DNA of 64,000 bases from Gigaspora rosea (lineage: Eukaryota > Glomeromycota > Glomeromycetes > Diversisporales > Gigasporaceae). Of the stretch, positions 23,364 through 35,500 are shown piece by piece (the first letter of the stretch is position 1; every line of letters starts with the position of its first letter). The stretch lies in NCBI GenBank assembly GCA_003550325.1, contig QKWP01001251.1:75781-139780 (forward strand), written 5' to 3'. The notes under the pieces are model-generated. The model made no database searches. It had not been told where the DNA came from and worked only from the letters and a program-made list of their open reading frames with translations. Both the position numbers and the translations under genes were made by a program.

Positions 23364-24144
23364 TTTGATTGTATTAAGTTTCGAACGAATCTCGACTGAA
23401 TGTTAATCTTTATTGTGGGAAAGTTTCTCTTCCTCTTAAATATATACCATAAAAAGCAATTTATAAAAAGCCATAAATAATGCAGGATCGTTAAAAATAT
23501 CATTCGTGTAACGATAGCAGGTTTAACTGCTCCAACATATTATCAAGTTAAAGCTATTTCGGGGTAGTAAAATTTGCTACTTGTGTTATTATTATTAATC
23601 AATATTAAGAAAAAAATTTTGTGCCTTTAATCTAGGTTGATAACGCGTCTAACTCATCTTCCCCATAGGCTAGCCTATCTTCACTTCATTAGACATAGAA
23701 ATTTATTATAATGACTCAAAAATATCATTATTTACATATTTGTAATCAAATTTTCAGACTTTAAAGTATTTCATAAATTTGCCGTAATGATTGTGTTCGT
23801 TATGGCTATTAACGTTTTTTAGATCGAATCGAAATACTAAATTTTTATATTCAACCTGAACATAAATAAATCAATTTGGTTTTTCGTAATGATCTAAAGG
23901 CAAGTAAATGAAATTACTCAATCGAAAATTACATCAGACTTAGTTGCCGCGTTGGAAGACCTTAAATAGGTACGTATTGTACATGACAGATAAGACAAGT
24001 AAGTGGCTTGATAATGTGACAACAAAAAAAAAAAAACTCTATAACAAATTCTTCTTCTCCATACTTTTAACACGTTGGTTCAATTCGTGTACATGCGTGT
24101 TATACAGTATAATCAGCCAGAAATATGTAATCAGAGATTACAAG
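23364..24144. other. intergenic region upstream of the P450 gene
   Basis: Presumed P450 promoter region on the minus strand. It is AT-rich with no recognisable exon, tRNA or clear repeat. Confidence 0.4.
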
Positions 24145-24146
24145 TA

Positions 24147-24289
24147 CAGTCTATCGATATAACAGAATTTTGGGTCTGTGGATAAAAATTTTTAAAAAAT
24201 CCGTTTACTAGTATACATATAACGGATATATAATAAATTTTTAAATTAATATCCGTTATATACATGTCTGTTATATCGATAATTGACTG
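24147..24289. mobile_element. 143-bp pogo-like MITE, TA target
   Basis: It starts CAGTCTATCGATATAACAGA and ends with the complement of CAGTCAATTATCGATATAAC. TA is present on both sides (24145-24146, 24290-24291). An inner palindrome with ATAACGGATA lies at the centre. The CAGT terminus and TA target are as in pogo/Tc1-type MITEs. Confidence 0.7.
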
Positions 24290-24794
24290 TAGTAGAATTG
24301 GCTAGAAATGCAAGCAATCGATGTGTTATTATATAAGCAGCCTACTGTATGAGTAGAACCATACAGTACCAGCATTGTTGAATTATGATCGAACAATAAT
24401 TAATTTTACATTTAGGCTCGGTGCAGTGTAAAAAATTCAAATTTAAATTATGTGCGGCTTGCGCACTAAATTTTAAAATTGACATGCGTTTTTCGCAATA
24501 AATTTCAAAGCTAATGCGCATGTAAATACCAGGAATATAGTCATGCTTGCATAACAGAGTGTGTGGTTTACATCCATTTAGAAAGTGTAGGCAAGACTTA
24601 CATTTGGCTGGATCGTAATCTAATACAACGCCTAGTGATCAACAAAATGCTGTTTAGGCGGTAAAATATTAAATGTAATGTGCGCATGCCGCACATTCAA
24701 AAATTTTTTAGTTCACAAAAATAGAACTTACGTGCGGAATAAACATAGCGCACGTCAATTTTTTTCACTGGCTTGATGCTGACGAAATTGACAA

Positions 24795-24915
24795 AAAATT
24801 TCCTTCACAAAATCTCGCGAACTAATCACAAGATTTTGATTCGTCTCATCGAGACGAATCAAATGGTACCAAAATCATGTGATTAGTTCGCGAGATTTTT
24901 GAAGAAAATTTTTTT
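24795..24915. repeat. long hairpin, about 120 bp
   Basis: The arms AAAATCTCGCGAACTAATCA and complement flank a centre GATTCGTCTCATCGAGACGAATC. It is probably a foldback MITE. Nearby, 24995-25050 carries repeated CTTCAGGCA(G/C) motifs on both strands. Confidence 0.65.
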
Positions 24916-25050
24916 ATTTGAAGTTACACTTGCCTAAAATTACATGCTAACGCGTGCAAGATGATCCAATTTCAGGGGCTAATTTCAGTCAAGTGCAATT
25001 TCAGGCACCTGAAGTTATAACTTCAGGCAGTGTCAACTTCAGGCACGACA

Positions 25051-26160
25051 AATGTAAAACTTAAAGAACATGTATGTTCGTACAATATAATATAAATCAT
25101 GTTATAGAACCGGGTATTTTTACCTCAAATCAAATCCAAGTATCTCTACCATAATCGGTGTTTATTGTCATCAAGGCGGTTTATAAGCTCCCGATTTTAT
25201 CAGAAGTTATCAACAAGAAACAAAATATCATTTTCAAGGTTGAAAGTAATTCTTTTGGATTTTCCACTTTGGTTGGTTTTTTATCATGATATAGCAATAG
25301 ACCCTCCTTCCTTACAAGATCCCAGTGGGTCTAAATCGGGGGTTTTTTTCTGATGGGTTTAAAGTAAGATCCCGGTGGTTTATGCAGTGGAATACGGTAT
25401 TTGCAAGGATAAAGTGCGTCATTTGCTATTTGATATTTCTTAATATGGGAATATCCACAGCAAAAGAAGGAAAAAATTAGATTTTTTAATTTTATAATAA
25501 TTTTATTTTATATTTTATTTTAAAAAATTTTTTGACCCAGCCCACATAGAATCATTTAGACATCTACATGACTTGTCAAACAAAAAGTAAAATGAGTACT
25601 TCATATTACACAAATGTATTTAATACTAAAAATATATAATTATATATATATACTAAATAAATTTGAAAATAAACTTAACTAATTAGGTTATACTTAAAAA
25701 GTTGTGCTCTAATATATTAGCTTTTTTTTTGATATTAATTTGATAATTAAAATCTAAATTTGTGGTCCAAACATTTGGATTTGATAACCGAATTTAGCTA
25801 AAAAGAATAAAATTACGTGAATTCCCCACATGTGTTCGAGGGTGAGTAAGGGAGGAACCAGCCTAACGGACAATAGCGACATAGGTTTTTTATAAATTTC
25901 AATATAACGTATAACATATACCCAACTAATACGTCATCGAAAATGACAATCTTGGTAATTACTTCATCATATTTCGTCATTTTTCGCTATTTTCCGTTGT
26001 GTAAAACTTAATTGTTCACGAAATACATCATAGATTAATAATGTTGTTAATACGTCACTTGTCTCGCAAGACATCACTTCGTTGACTAAATAATAAAATA
26101 TTGACAACTCACTTGATATTTCCTAAACGTCTAAATACATATACTTGCTAAAGCTATTAT
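25051..26160. other. non-coding interval
   Basis: AT-rich sequence with no exon I can defend. A short open frame at 25165-25353 shows no domain. Confidence 0.4.
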
Positions 26161-26334
26161 ATTACTTGTTGTACGGGTCTTATGTGACAACCCGTGCTTT
26201 TTTCATTTACTTATTGGCACGGGATTGTTACGTCAGACACCGTGCAATAAGATAGTTATTATATGCTGAATAACCAGTTACACACACGGGTTCATATTTA
26301 AATCCCGTGCCTTCGGCACGGTGTGTAACTAGGT

Positions 26335-28857
26335 CAGTGATGGCAAATGACAAGGTCATAAAAATTTTTATGAAAATGACTATAAATGATATGTCATTTT
26401 AAAATGACAATGTCATTTATTATAAAAAAATTTTATACAAAACCATGGCAAAAATGACAAGTCATAAAAAATATTTTTATAAATGACATTAAATGACAAA
26501 TAAATGACAGTATTACTATTATCAAAAACATTATCAAATCAGCTAAATTCGAGACTATCTATATCGGAGTTATTAAATTGGACTTTCCGTATAAATACAA
26601 AATAACTCCCAAAAGTGTAATTTCGAATTATGATTGAATTAAGCTTAATCCTGGCCATTACTCAAACCATGCCCCTAGACGTTATTTTTCATTTTTTACA
26701 ATTTAACATCCATTCCTGGTTAGGTGACTTAGTGTTCCAAATCGTTAGTTGAAAAACCTACTAGCTGGCAACTTTTCAACTAATCGATTTAAAAAAAGTT
26801 AAACACTAATCGATTTATTATCAACTGGTTCGATTACAATTAATTGCTAGTTATCAACTAGTTATCAACTAGTTATCAACTAACTATAATTATATTATAT
26901 TAATCAACTAAACAGAAATCACAACCATGGATTGGTAACTAATAATACTTCTCGGTTTGAGATGTATATGGTGTGCATTTTTGTTATCTCAAATTTGCCA
27001 GTTTTCAGTGTGTTTTACACCAACAGGTTATCCTCCAAAGCATAAAGGCATTATTCTTCGTATATAATATGAATTGCTCCGGGTACCAATCATAGAGTCA
27101 GTACTTTACAGTTGTGATTTTTCAATTTTCACTTATTGAAAAATGATTCGGGCGATTCTTGACGTAATAGATTAATAATAATAAACGTAGTTCATATTTA
27201 TTAATGATATAATAATTTAAGTAGTTCCTTTAGTGTCACATGTTTCATTTTTTTCAATTATACTTAAATCGTCTTTTTTGTTTTATATCTATATTTGAAT
27301 CGACCTTGTTTTTTAAATCACTACTAGATATTAGATCTACCATTAAATCATAGGTTAGATTTAACCATTTTTTATTCAATTTTACAGTATATAATCTATT
27401 ATAGTAGAGCTTAGATCCATTATCTGTTTTCATATTCAATTTAACGGATATTCGACGGATTTTATTATTAACTTTAGTATACAAGTGATAACAAATCCAA
27501 CTTCTATATTGTGGTTATAATATTCTGCGAAATATAGGTGAACAATCTACGTCTTTTTAAGGAGGGAGAGCGTATACGTTTAACCGATTTAACTTTAATA
27601 GTTACTAGGAGATAAGTTTCTGATTTACTCGAATAAAGGTCTCTTCAGCTCTACACTAGCTTACTTCCTTTATTTTCCTTAAGTAAAATCGGAGGGAACC
27701 CCTCTTCATCTGTCTCTCTCTTTATTGAAGTCAAATTCATTCGTTTATATACATTTGAATTTAATATACGACACATTGATGTGTTATTTGACACGTTAAC
27801 ATACTGTTTAACTCTACTACTAAGCTTAACACGTTGATGTGCTATCGAGATTGTTTATAATCTGTGACCCTTAACACGCAAACGTGCTAACACGTTAACG
27901 TGTTATGAAGATTTTACAAAAAGGGGCTATTTATGTTAATCATCAAGTTTACACGGATTGAATACATTTAATGAATTATACAAAAATAGATGCAAGTTTC
28001 AAATAAAGAAAAGAAGATATATATACAAATTTGGGGGTAAACTAATCTGGAAATTTGGATCTCTAATGTCAATAGTATCGAATGAAGGTGACAGTCATGT
28101 GAGTGTACGTGAGAATCAAAATAGTCGAATCAAGCAACCATTCTAACAGCTCTTTATGATTCGTGTTAAATAATCATTCTAACAGCACATTATGATTAGC
28201 ATTAAATAATAATTCTAAAAGCTCTTTATGATTAGTGTTAAATAATCATTCTAACAGCTCATTATGGTTAGCATTCTAACAACTTTTGTGATAAATAATC
28301 ATTCTAATAGTTTTTTATGATTAATGTTAAATAATCATTCTAGCAGCTCTTTATAGTTAGCGATAAATAACTATTCTAAAAACTCCTTATGGTTATGTTA
28401 AATAATCATCCTAACGGCTCTTTATTGTTGCCATTCTAACAATCTTTTTCGGATAAGCATTTAGTGTTTGGATTAGGATGGTTGAGATATGGTTCATGAT
28501 TCGTGAAACATTGATTATTTCATTACTTTCTCACTTTATTAAAATAAAATATTTGTTATTTATAATATATTATTATATTACTTCATTTTTTTTTGCAATG
28601 TATATAGATCAAATATTATAGTCATTCATCAACAAACGGCGATGTTTAATTGATAGATGTCACTATAATGAGATTTTAAATATATATTTTCAAAATTCTT
28701 CGTATCAATGCAAATATCAATGTGATTATGAATAATTATTATATAAACTATAAATGACAAGTATAGTCATAAAAAGATAAATGATTTTTTTATGACAAAA
28801 ATGACTTGTCATATGACAAGGTGTCATTTATTTTTAAATGACAATGTGCCATCACTG
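26335..28857. mobile_element. 2.5 kb hAT-like element with 8-bp TSD
   Basis: The ends CAGTGATGGCAAATGACA and TGACAATGTGCCATCACTG are inverted repeats flanked by the octamer AACTAGGT on both sides (26327-26334, 28858-28865). Many sub-terminal copies of AAATGACA-type motifs occur at both ends, as in hAT elements where transposase binds sub-terminal repeats. The interior contains TAGTTATCAAC tandem repeats (about 26847-26882) and a minisatellite (28130-28470). Two short open frames (27254-27484 minus and 27958-28146 plus) have no transposase features, so it looks non-autonomous. Confidence 0.8.
28130..28470. repeat. degenerate minisatellite, unit about 38 bp, roughly 8-9 copies
   Basis: The phrase AATCATTCTAACAGCTCTTT followed by ATGATTAGTGTTAAAT repeats head to tail with base changes and small deletions. 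It lies entirely inside the 2.5 kb hAT-like element, near its right end. Confidence 0.75.
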
Positions 28858-28970
28858 AACTAGGTTATTCACTACATACCCATACAATAACTATAATATA
28901 TTATTGACTGTTATTTAATAAACCTAGTCCATGAAAGAAAGAGTAACTTCGACATGAAATGCTGATACAC

Positions 28971-29272
28971 TAGGGTTCAAGGCACGGAGGCACGGGCATG
29001 CCTTTTGGGCATGCCTTAGGGGCATGCCTTAGGGCATGCCTATAGGGCATGCCTTTCAGCTGTTGGGCATGGCATGTATAAATGTCATATCTGATTGGCT
29101 AATATGGTTGGAAGTAATCGGAAGTGTAGATAGTCCAAGCAAAATCAGAGAACGGAAAGCAATTGTTTGATATTTTCTATACAAAAAGGCAGGCATAGAC
29201 ACGAGGGGCATGCCTTAACTCATAGCATGTCCTCAGAGGCATGCCGAATTTTTACCTGTGCCTCGAACCCTA
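28971..29272. mobile_element. 302-bp hAT-like element with GGCATGCC clusters
   Basis: The ends TAGGGTTCAAGGCAC and GTGCCTCGAACCCTA are inverted, with octamer TGATACAC on both sides (28963-28970, 29273-29280). Inside each end the palindromic core GGCATGCC (often GGGCATGCCTTAGG) recurs four or more times. The 4.2 kb composite at 5342-9504 has the same termini and motif clusters, so both belong to one family. Confidence 0.8.
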
Positions 29273-29280
29273 TGATACAC

Positions 29281-30041
29281 CAATCAAATATCCTAAAATT
29301 TGAGGTTATTTAATGGATTATTTTTCATTATCCAAGTCCTTACCATGAAAATCAAACTTTATCGTACCTTATAATTTAGATTTCTTTTAGCATAGGTGAT
29401 AAAATATATTATTGATCAATGATTTTAGAGCTATACTAAAAGAGATGTATAACAGTAGTTTTTCCTAAATGACTTGGTTTACCATTGTCATATCTAGGAT
29501 AGCATTCCAAACCTATTTTACAGAAACAATTTAGCAACTTTAGGATTACTTTAAAGTAACTATAGAGTAACTATATAGTTACTTTGTAACAGCTACAGTA
29601 TAGTTTTAAGTTACTATACGTGTTTGTACAAACTATAAACGACTATTTCCTGCTAAATAAATTTTTTCTCTTTCTGCGCAGCATGGAAAAGCACGGATTT
29701 TTCATGCCTATCAGAAATCACATTTTCAGCACATGACATAAACAGATGGATAATCATTCAAAGTAAAAATAAGTCGCGTTTTAGAATAAAACTCTTCACT
29801 CAGCCTATAAAACAATTTACAAGTATAGAACCTTTATTAGAAAAGTTTTTAATAAGAAGTTACACGTTTATTAATATTCTTAAACTTTTACATAATTAAC
29901 AAAATTATTATCGTACATAATAAAACAACTTTTATTGAATTAAATATCTTTTGAAGAATATACATCTTTCGAAAATAGTCTGTAAAGTTTATAATAAAAT
30001 CAACGAATTATAATAAAAGATAAGAAAAAAAACAAGAAACT
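29281..30041. other. upstream region of the Crinkler-type gene
   Basis: AT-rich sequence without coding signal or identifiable repeat, apart from a short TAACTATAGAGTAACTATATAG repetition near 29555-29580. It presumably contains the promoter of the gene starting at 30042. Confidence 0.4.
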
Positions 30042-32428
30042 ATGTCTGATCATACCTCTCTTCCGTCAGTCGAAGAAGTTAGTGAATGGAGCCCAGATAA
30101 AGTTATTGCTTTTCTGAAGTCTTATAATGAAGAAACAAAGTTATTTCTCAGAGATGAAGACATTAAAATAATTGAAGATAACTGGATTCGCGGCTCAGCA
30201 TTCATCGAGTTGAGTGTGAAAGAACTCATCGAAGATGGCTTAAAAAGAGGGCCGGCCAAAACGATCATTAAGTTGATTAATAAAATCAAAGGCGAGGACC
30301 AGGGTAAGTAGTACCACGACTGCATTCGAACATTCCTAACCTATACTGCTTTCTCCGCAATAATTCATTTATTAACTTGTGCCTCGCTAATTCTAGAACT
30401 TAAGAAAAAAAGAAAGGCAGAGGACGAACGTAAGATTATACAGAGTTGAATTGCTTTGTACCGTGCTCATCATTCTTACTAATTTTTTGTTTGATCAGTT
30501 GTGATTACTAAGCCGAAGAAAAGAAAGTGGATGGTAAATAGTGCCATTACGCGAGAAGAGCGTTCTATCGTCTATTTCGTGGATCCGACAGAGCAGAATG
30601 CTCCACTTCTTGAATCGGTACATCGAGGTGAATTCGTAGCGTTACATGGATCACGAACCTCCGGAAAGTCTACACGAGTGCTCCAACTTCAGGACCAGTT
30701 AAATAGCAAAGACTTTGTTTGCATCTAGTAAGTTAGCTTTCGCTTAATAGTTGTTTGCTAAATTAACACAGAATGTAATCAAACTTCAACCTTCATTTTC
30801 TCAACTTCTGTTGTGTTATCATTTCCCCTGTATAGCGCATCTTTTGAACATGTTAGCATGAATAATGTAGACCTTTTCTGGCAAACACTCGGCATGACAC
30901 TTCAACGTAACGCACCCGAACTTTTTGGTCCTCTAAAAAGCCTACAAATCAAATCCGCAACCGATTTTCTTAACACTTTTCATAGAACTCAATGGAAATC
31001 TTTAGATACCGTCATCCTGTTTGATGAGTTTGGTATGTTGTATAATGCAACGGAAGACGTTCTTGCCTCGTGTCTGACGACTCTTCGTGGCATCAAAGCT
31101 AGTAAACAAGACTATGCCATACGCTCCATCATTGCCATTGGACCCTTCAGCATCATTAGAATAATTTGACCACTTCACCATTCAACGTTAACGAACCATT
31201 CCAGAACCCGAACTTTACTTTGGAGCAAGTACAGTTTATATACAAAGAATTCGCGAATGAATACGAGTTGACAATTGACCAGGAAGTTATCGAGGACATA
31301 TACATACAAACAAACGGGTATGTAACTAGATGAAGATTAATCCTCACTAAGAGTTTTAAAATTTCTATTTGTTTTTTAATAGACATGCTGGTCTTGTCTG
31401 CCTTTGCGGACGTGCGATATATAGAAAACTACTACCAGAAATAGGAGTACACTTGAGCTATGCCTCATGGCAACGTTTTGCCACCTTCTTACTAGGAAAT
31501 GCGATTTTAGAATACCTTTTGAATGAGAATTCTGTGGATGCTATGAAACTACTTCGATTCGATTTTCTGGCGAATTTTGACCCTGCGCTTGTCACTGGAA
31601 ACAAAAGGAACCTAGCTTTGTTCCTCACAGCAGAAGGAGTCCTTGTCCCTGGGGATAATGATGGGACATTTAAGATTTCCTCACCTTTTGTGCGCTGGAT
31701 GATTCTTCAGCAAATAATTCCTCACGTATTTCAGACTTCACCTAAAGTAGATGTCCCATACCATCCTTCGACGGGTACCTTAGACATCTTTGAGGTCTTA
31801 AAACAAGTTATACGTGTATTTGATCGTGAAACAATAAAATCTAGTAACTCTTTAAGTTAGCACGTGTACTTGTTAGCAATGCGAATAACCGGGAAGTTCC
31901 TAGGGAATCGGTGTATGACGCAGAACTTTACCGGATCATGTCAAATTGGCTTGGTAGATTTACAGTAACGGGACAATGGCACCTAAAATATCGTGCTAGT
32001 GAGCATATAATAAGTAATAAGTATATTGACATAATTATATCACGACCTGAGCATCCAACAATTGCTCTTGAACTTTTAGCTACAGCAACAAAAAAAGAGC
32101 TTAAGGAACACTATGAACGGGCACTCCTATACGACAAGAAACTACCTGCAGATGAAACATGGGTCGTTCATTTCACCTGTTGCGAAGAAGCCATTTCAAA
32201 GCCATATTGGCCAACCGAATCTCAATTGCAAAAGGGCCTTCGAGTCGTATATTTTTGGCACGACCTTGACTTTACAAAAATTAGTATAATTGCATGTTGG
32301 TTGGATACAAATAATAATACGAGGCATGTTACTGACGTCGAGAATTGGTGAATATTTCTTTTATTGCTTGTTTAATATTTACATGTTTTTAACGGCCTTT
32401 ACTCGATTGCAGGTTTCGCAAAAGTTAG
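30042..32428 (+). CDS. Crinkler-type SAM-NTPase-nuclease protein, two frameshifts
   Basis: Exons: 30042-30303, 30397-30429, 30499-30727, 30836-31317, 31383-32347 and probably 32413-32428. Order of parts: a SAM-like helical domain (about 15-87); basic nuclear-localisation-like KKKRK and KPKKRK; a P-loop NTPase with Walker A GSRTSGKST (about 150) and Walker B VILFDEF (about 233); and a C-terminal region with a YIDIIIS...ALELL pattern resembling the PD-(D/E)XK nuclease domain of Crinkler effectors. The usual Lys of that motif is not evident. The frame shifts by one missing base near 31158-31160 and again near 31852-31854; homology continues in the new frame each time. It is therefore a decaying pseudogene or carries two sequence errors. 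Known family members act in host or own nuclei. Expression and activity cannot be judged here. Confidence 0.75.
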
Positions 32429-32431
32429 AAT

Positions 32432-32541
32432 TATAGATGCAGACTTATTTACATCATTAGTTACGGCTCAATTGCGTTTTATTTTAGAACTCGTTTCCCA
32501 TATAGGACGTAACTAGGTGATATCATAAGTCTGCATCTATA
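32432..32541. mobile_element. 110-bp MITE with 16-bp perfect TIRs and 8-bp TSD
   Basis: TATAGATGCAGACTTA at 32432-32447 is exactly mirrored at 32526-32541. The flanking octamer GTTAGAAT occurs at 32424-32431 and 32542-32549. The left TSD contains the predicted TAG stop of the Crinkler-type gene (32426-32428). An 8-bp TSD suggests a hAT-type transposase. Confidence 0.85.
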
Positions 32542-32549
32542 GTTAGAAT

Positions 32550-35500
32550 ATAACAATTAGGATTAGAATATGTCAAATGTATTTGTTTTTTGCCCCTAAG
32601 TTATGTAATATAGTCAAAGAATGTGATACGCATTTGCAATTATAAAACACAAAATTTTAGTAGCTGTGAGATTGGCTAGTCATGTGATATAAATTTCGTG
32701 ATGCACTTACTTGATTTTGAGTAATGGCTTCCCAAAAGTGTCTATAATAATATGGCACCCTACTGTATTTTTATCTTTTAATAAAAAAAAATAAAGTCAA
32801 GTTACTAAAATACACTTATAGTATTGAGTACCATAAGTGCTATTTCTCAAAAACGTACTAAGTAAATGGGATTGGATACTCTAAGTAAAAATATTTAGAA
32901 CTTTTAAAAACCTCATTAGAACTGAACTAGGACCTTATATCTAATCTATATTATATTATATAGAACTTCTCTTCATTCTAAAAATGCACTCTAACCCTAA
33001 ATTTTATTAATAAAAATTATATATAGTGTTTAATACCATAGGTGCATTTTATTATTAATTATAAAAAGTACTTGATTTTAAAATTATAAAAATTATTATG
33101 ATTTTATAGTTTTGTATTATAAATTGCTAGAGTTGTTATAAATTTTGTATTTTGAATCAATATAAAAAAAAATACAGCATAAAATTTTGAATCTTTTATA
33201 AATAAAGTATAATTATAAAAACAATTACTATAAACTGCCATATAAACAACCCTTCTACATATTAGACCTCCTTATTTTTACTAATTATTTTCTTTTTTTA
33301 CTAATTAATTTTTTTGGTGGAATGTATCAACCCGGGTTGTTTATATGGCAGTTTACAGTACTACTACTTGTCAATCTTATATATTTATTATTTACTGTTG
33401 TTATTATGTATTATTTTTTTTTCCTTTTTTTTTTTTTTTTTTTAAATGTTAAGGTGATTATTATGAATTATTAAATTAAATACTATTTAAAATTATTTAT
33501 TAAATTAAAAAATCATAAAATAGAAATCCATGCTTTTAGTACAAGAACTTTTACTACTACAAAATTCTATTAGAATATCAAAAATTTCACTAAAACCAAA
33601 ATTGCCAATATTGCTTATTATTTATTTTAATTTTACTCAGATTTCTAAATTATTCAGATACAAATTTTCTAATATTTAGTTAATTTTTAACTATTTCACT
33701 AAAGCAAAACTACAAGATAAAAAAAAGGATTAGTATTTAATTTAAAACAAAATTAATTAAAAATATAGGATAAAACAAGTACTTATTGTTTATCCTAGTT
33801 TTGCTCAAATTATCTAGATTCAAATCTTTATATATTTATACTCACTATGCTACCTATTCGACCAAAGCAAAATTTACAAAAAAAAGCTTTAGCTACTATC
33901 TCAAAAAAAAAACCTAAACCAAAAAATCAAAATTTGTACTTATTATTCATTTTAGCATTATAGTAAGATACTATATACAGGTTTTTGTTAAATTTTTTTT
34001 AAAATTCAACTTACTTAAATATATTATTTGGCCGGAATATTATTGAAATCCTTTTTATTTTATTTATATTATTTAACCAGAGTTTTTTTTTATCTTAGAT
34101 ATATTATTTAACCAGAGTATCATTTTCTTTTTAATTTTGTTCCAATGTTTTCTTTTCAACAATTATAAGATAAATTACTAACATTCTTTATTAAAATTAT
34201 ACCAATTGGTTTATACTGTATAAGCGCGAAATAACACTCGTGAGCATTATTTTGAAAATCGAAACCTTCAAAAATAGTTTGTGGTCTAAATTATCACCCA
34301 TGGGTGTTCCAAATTAACACGCACCCTAATAATTATTGTTGGAAAAATGATATACAATCGATCTTTCATAAGTGCATTCTTTATAAGTGCACTTCATATG
34401 CACTTTCTTCTTATAGGTTCTATAAGTGCACTTCACACACTTTCTTTCTAGAAGTGCACATAATTTGAGTCACCTAATGTAATATAACATTATATGTAGA
34501 TTACATTCCATAAGATAAGTGTGCGCACTTTCCTAATTACATGCATTTATGGAAGAGCGATTGTATTGGATTCAATTAATTAACACGCAGATAGGTGTTA
34601 TTTCATGCTTATATGTACCATAATGTAAAATAAAATGCAATTAAGTCATAACTAGTGATATAAGTAAGTCTGTAGTAGTGTAGTAGCGGTAAAGTTAATC
34701 TATTAGTGACCCATTTGACTTGGGTCAACCCAATTTTGACCCGTAACTCATATAACCCACCGAGTCGGGTCAGTAAACCAATCCGAGTGATAGCTCTAAC
34801 CAGTGGACTATTAGTATTTTAAATCGGAAGGGTATACTGTATAAAGCGTTATAACACTTATTAGTGTAGATCATCTGATTGGTGCATATTGTTATCTTTC
34901 ATGGTCTTACTAGAGTAGCTTTTCGCCTTGTACCTACATAATTTTGAAGTTTTAATTGTAATTAGGATTAGAGTAAGTTTAGTATTAGGATAAAAGTAAA
35001 TATATAGATAAAATTGCTTTCCCGACATTTTTTGTTAATGCATCAAGTTTTTCATTCGTTTTTTAACTTTTTGACTTCGAGTTGATCTGTGTAAACAAAT
35101 TTTCATTATTTTAATTAGTTGATCTGTATATAAAAAGTTTACTTACGAACACCGATTATGTGAAGTTTTTTAAAATTTTGATCAAAGATAGCATGATAAC
35201 TATTTAAACAAGTTTGATGAAAAATTTTTTATTTTAATTCTGCGGACATGTAGAATTAAAATAAAAAAAATTCACCTTTGTAAGAAGTTTTCAACAAGTT
35301 TGATTAAGTTTTGTCGAAAAAATTTCGCTTGAAGTTCAAGATTTATTCTGCCTATCTAAAAAAGCTGCATTTAGATTTTTTTTAAAACTTTTGAGTTTTG
35401 ACAATTGCCTAACAAAATCCAATGAACTTTTTTTTATTCAATTCTACATATTTTCAGAATTAAAACAAAAAAGTTTTTTTCAAGAAAACTTTGCTCTAAA

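Larger units (their letters stand above)
26262..28895. repeat. palindromic CACGGGTT repeat split by a hAT-like insertion
   Basis: The left part (about 26262-26334: GAATAACCAGTTACACACAC, a GCACGG hairpin, GTGTGTAACTAGGT) resumes after the transposon at about 28866 (TATTCACTACATACCCATAC). An uninterrupted relative is present at about 44266-44371. A second motif, ACGGGTCTTATGTG followed by TTACTTATTGGCACGGGATT (26164-26255), also has an inverted copy at about 44555-44632. Confidence 0.65.

Noticed and set aside
28130..28470. CRISPR-like regularly spaced repeats
   Set aside because: Units are contiguous and degenerate, without unique spacers, and lie inside a transposon of a eukaryotic genome.
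31101..31159. A 58-bp intron (GTAAAC...TTAG) that would bypass the first frameshift in the Crinkler-type gene
   Set aside because: It would delete the conserved segment between Walker B and the following region (IAIGPFSII), so a frameshift is the simpler reading.
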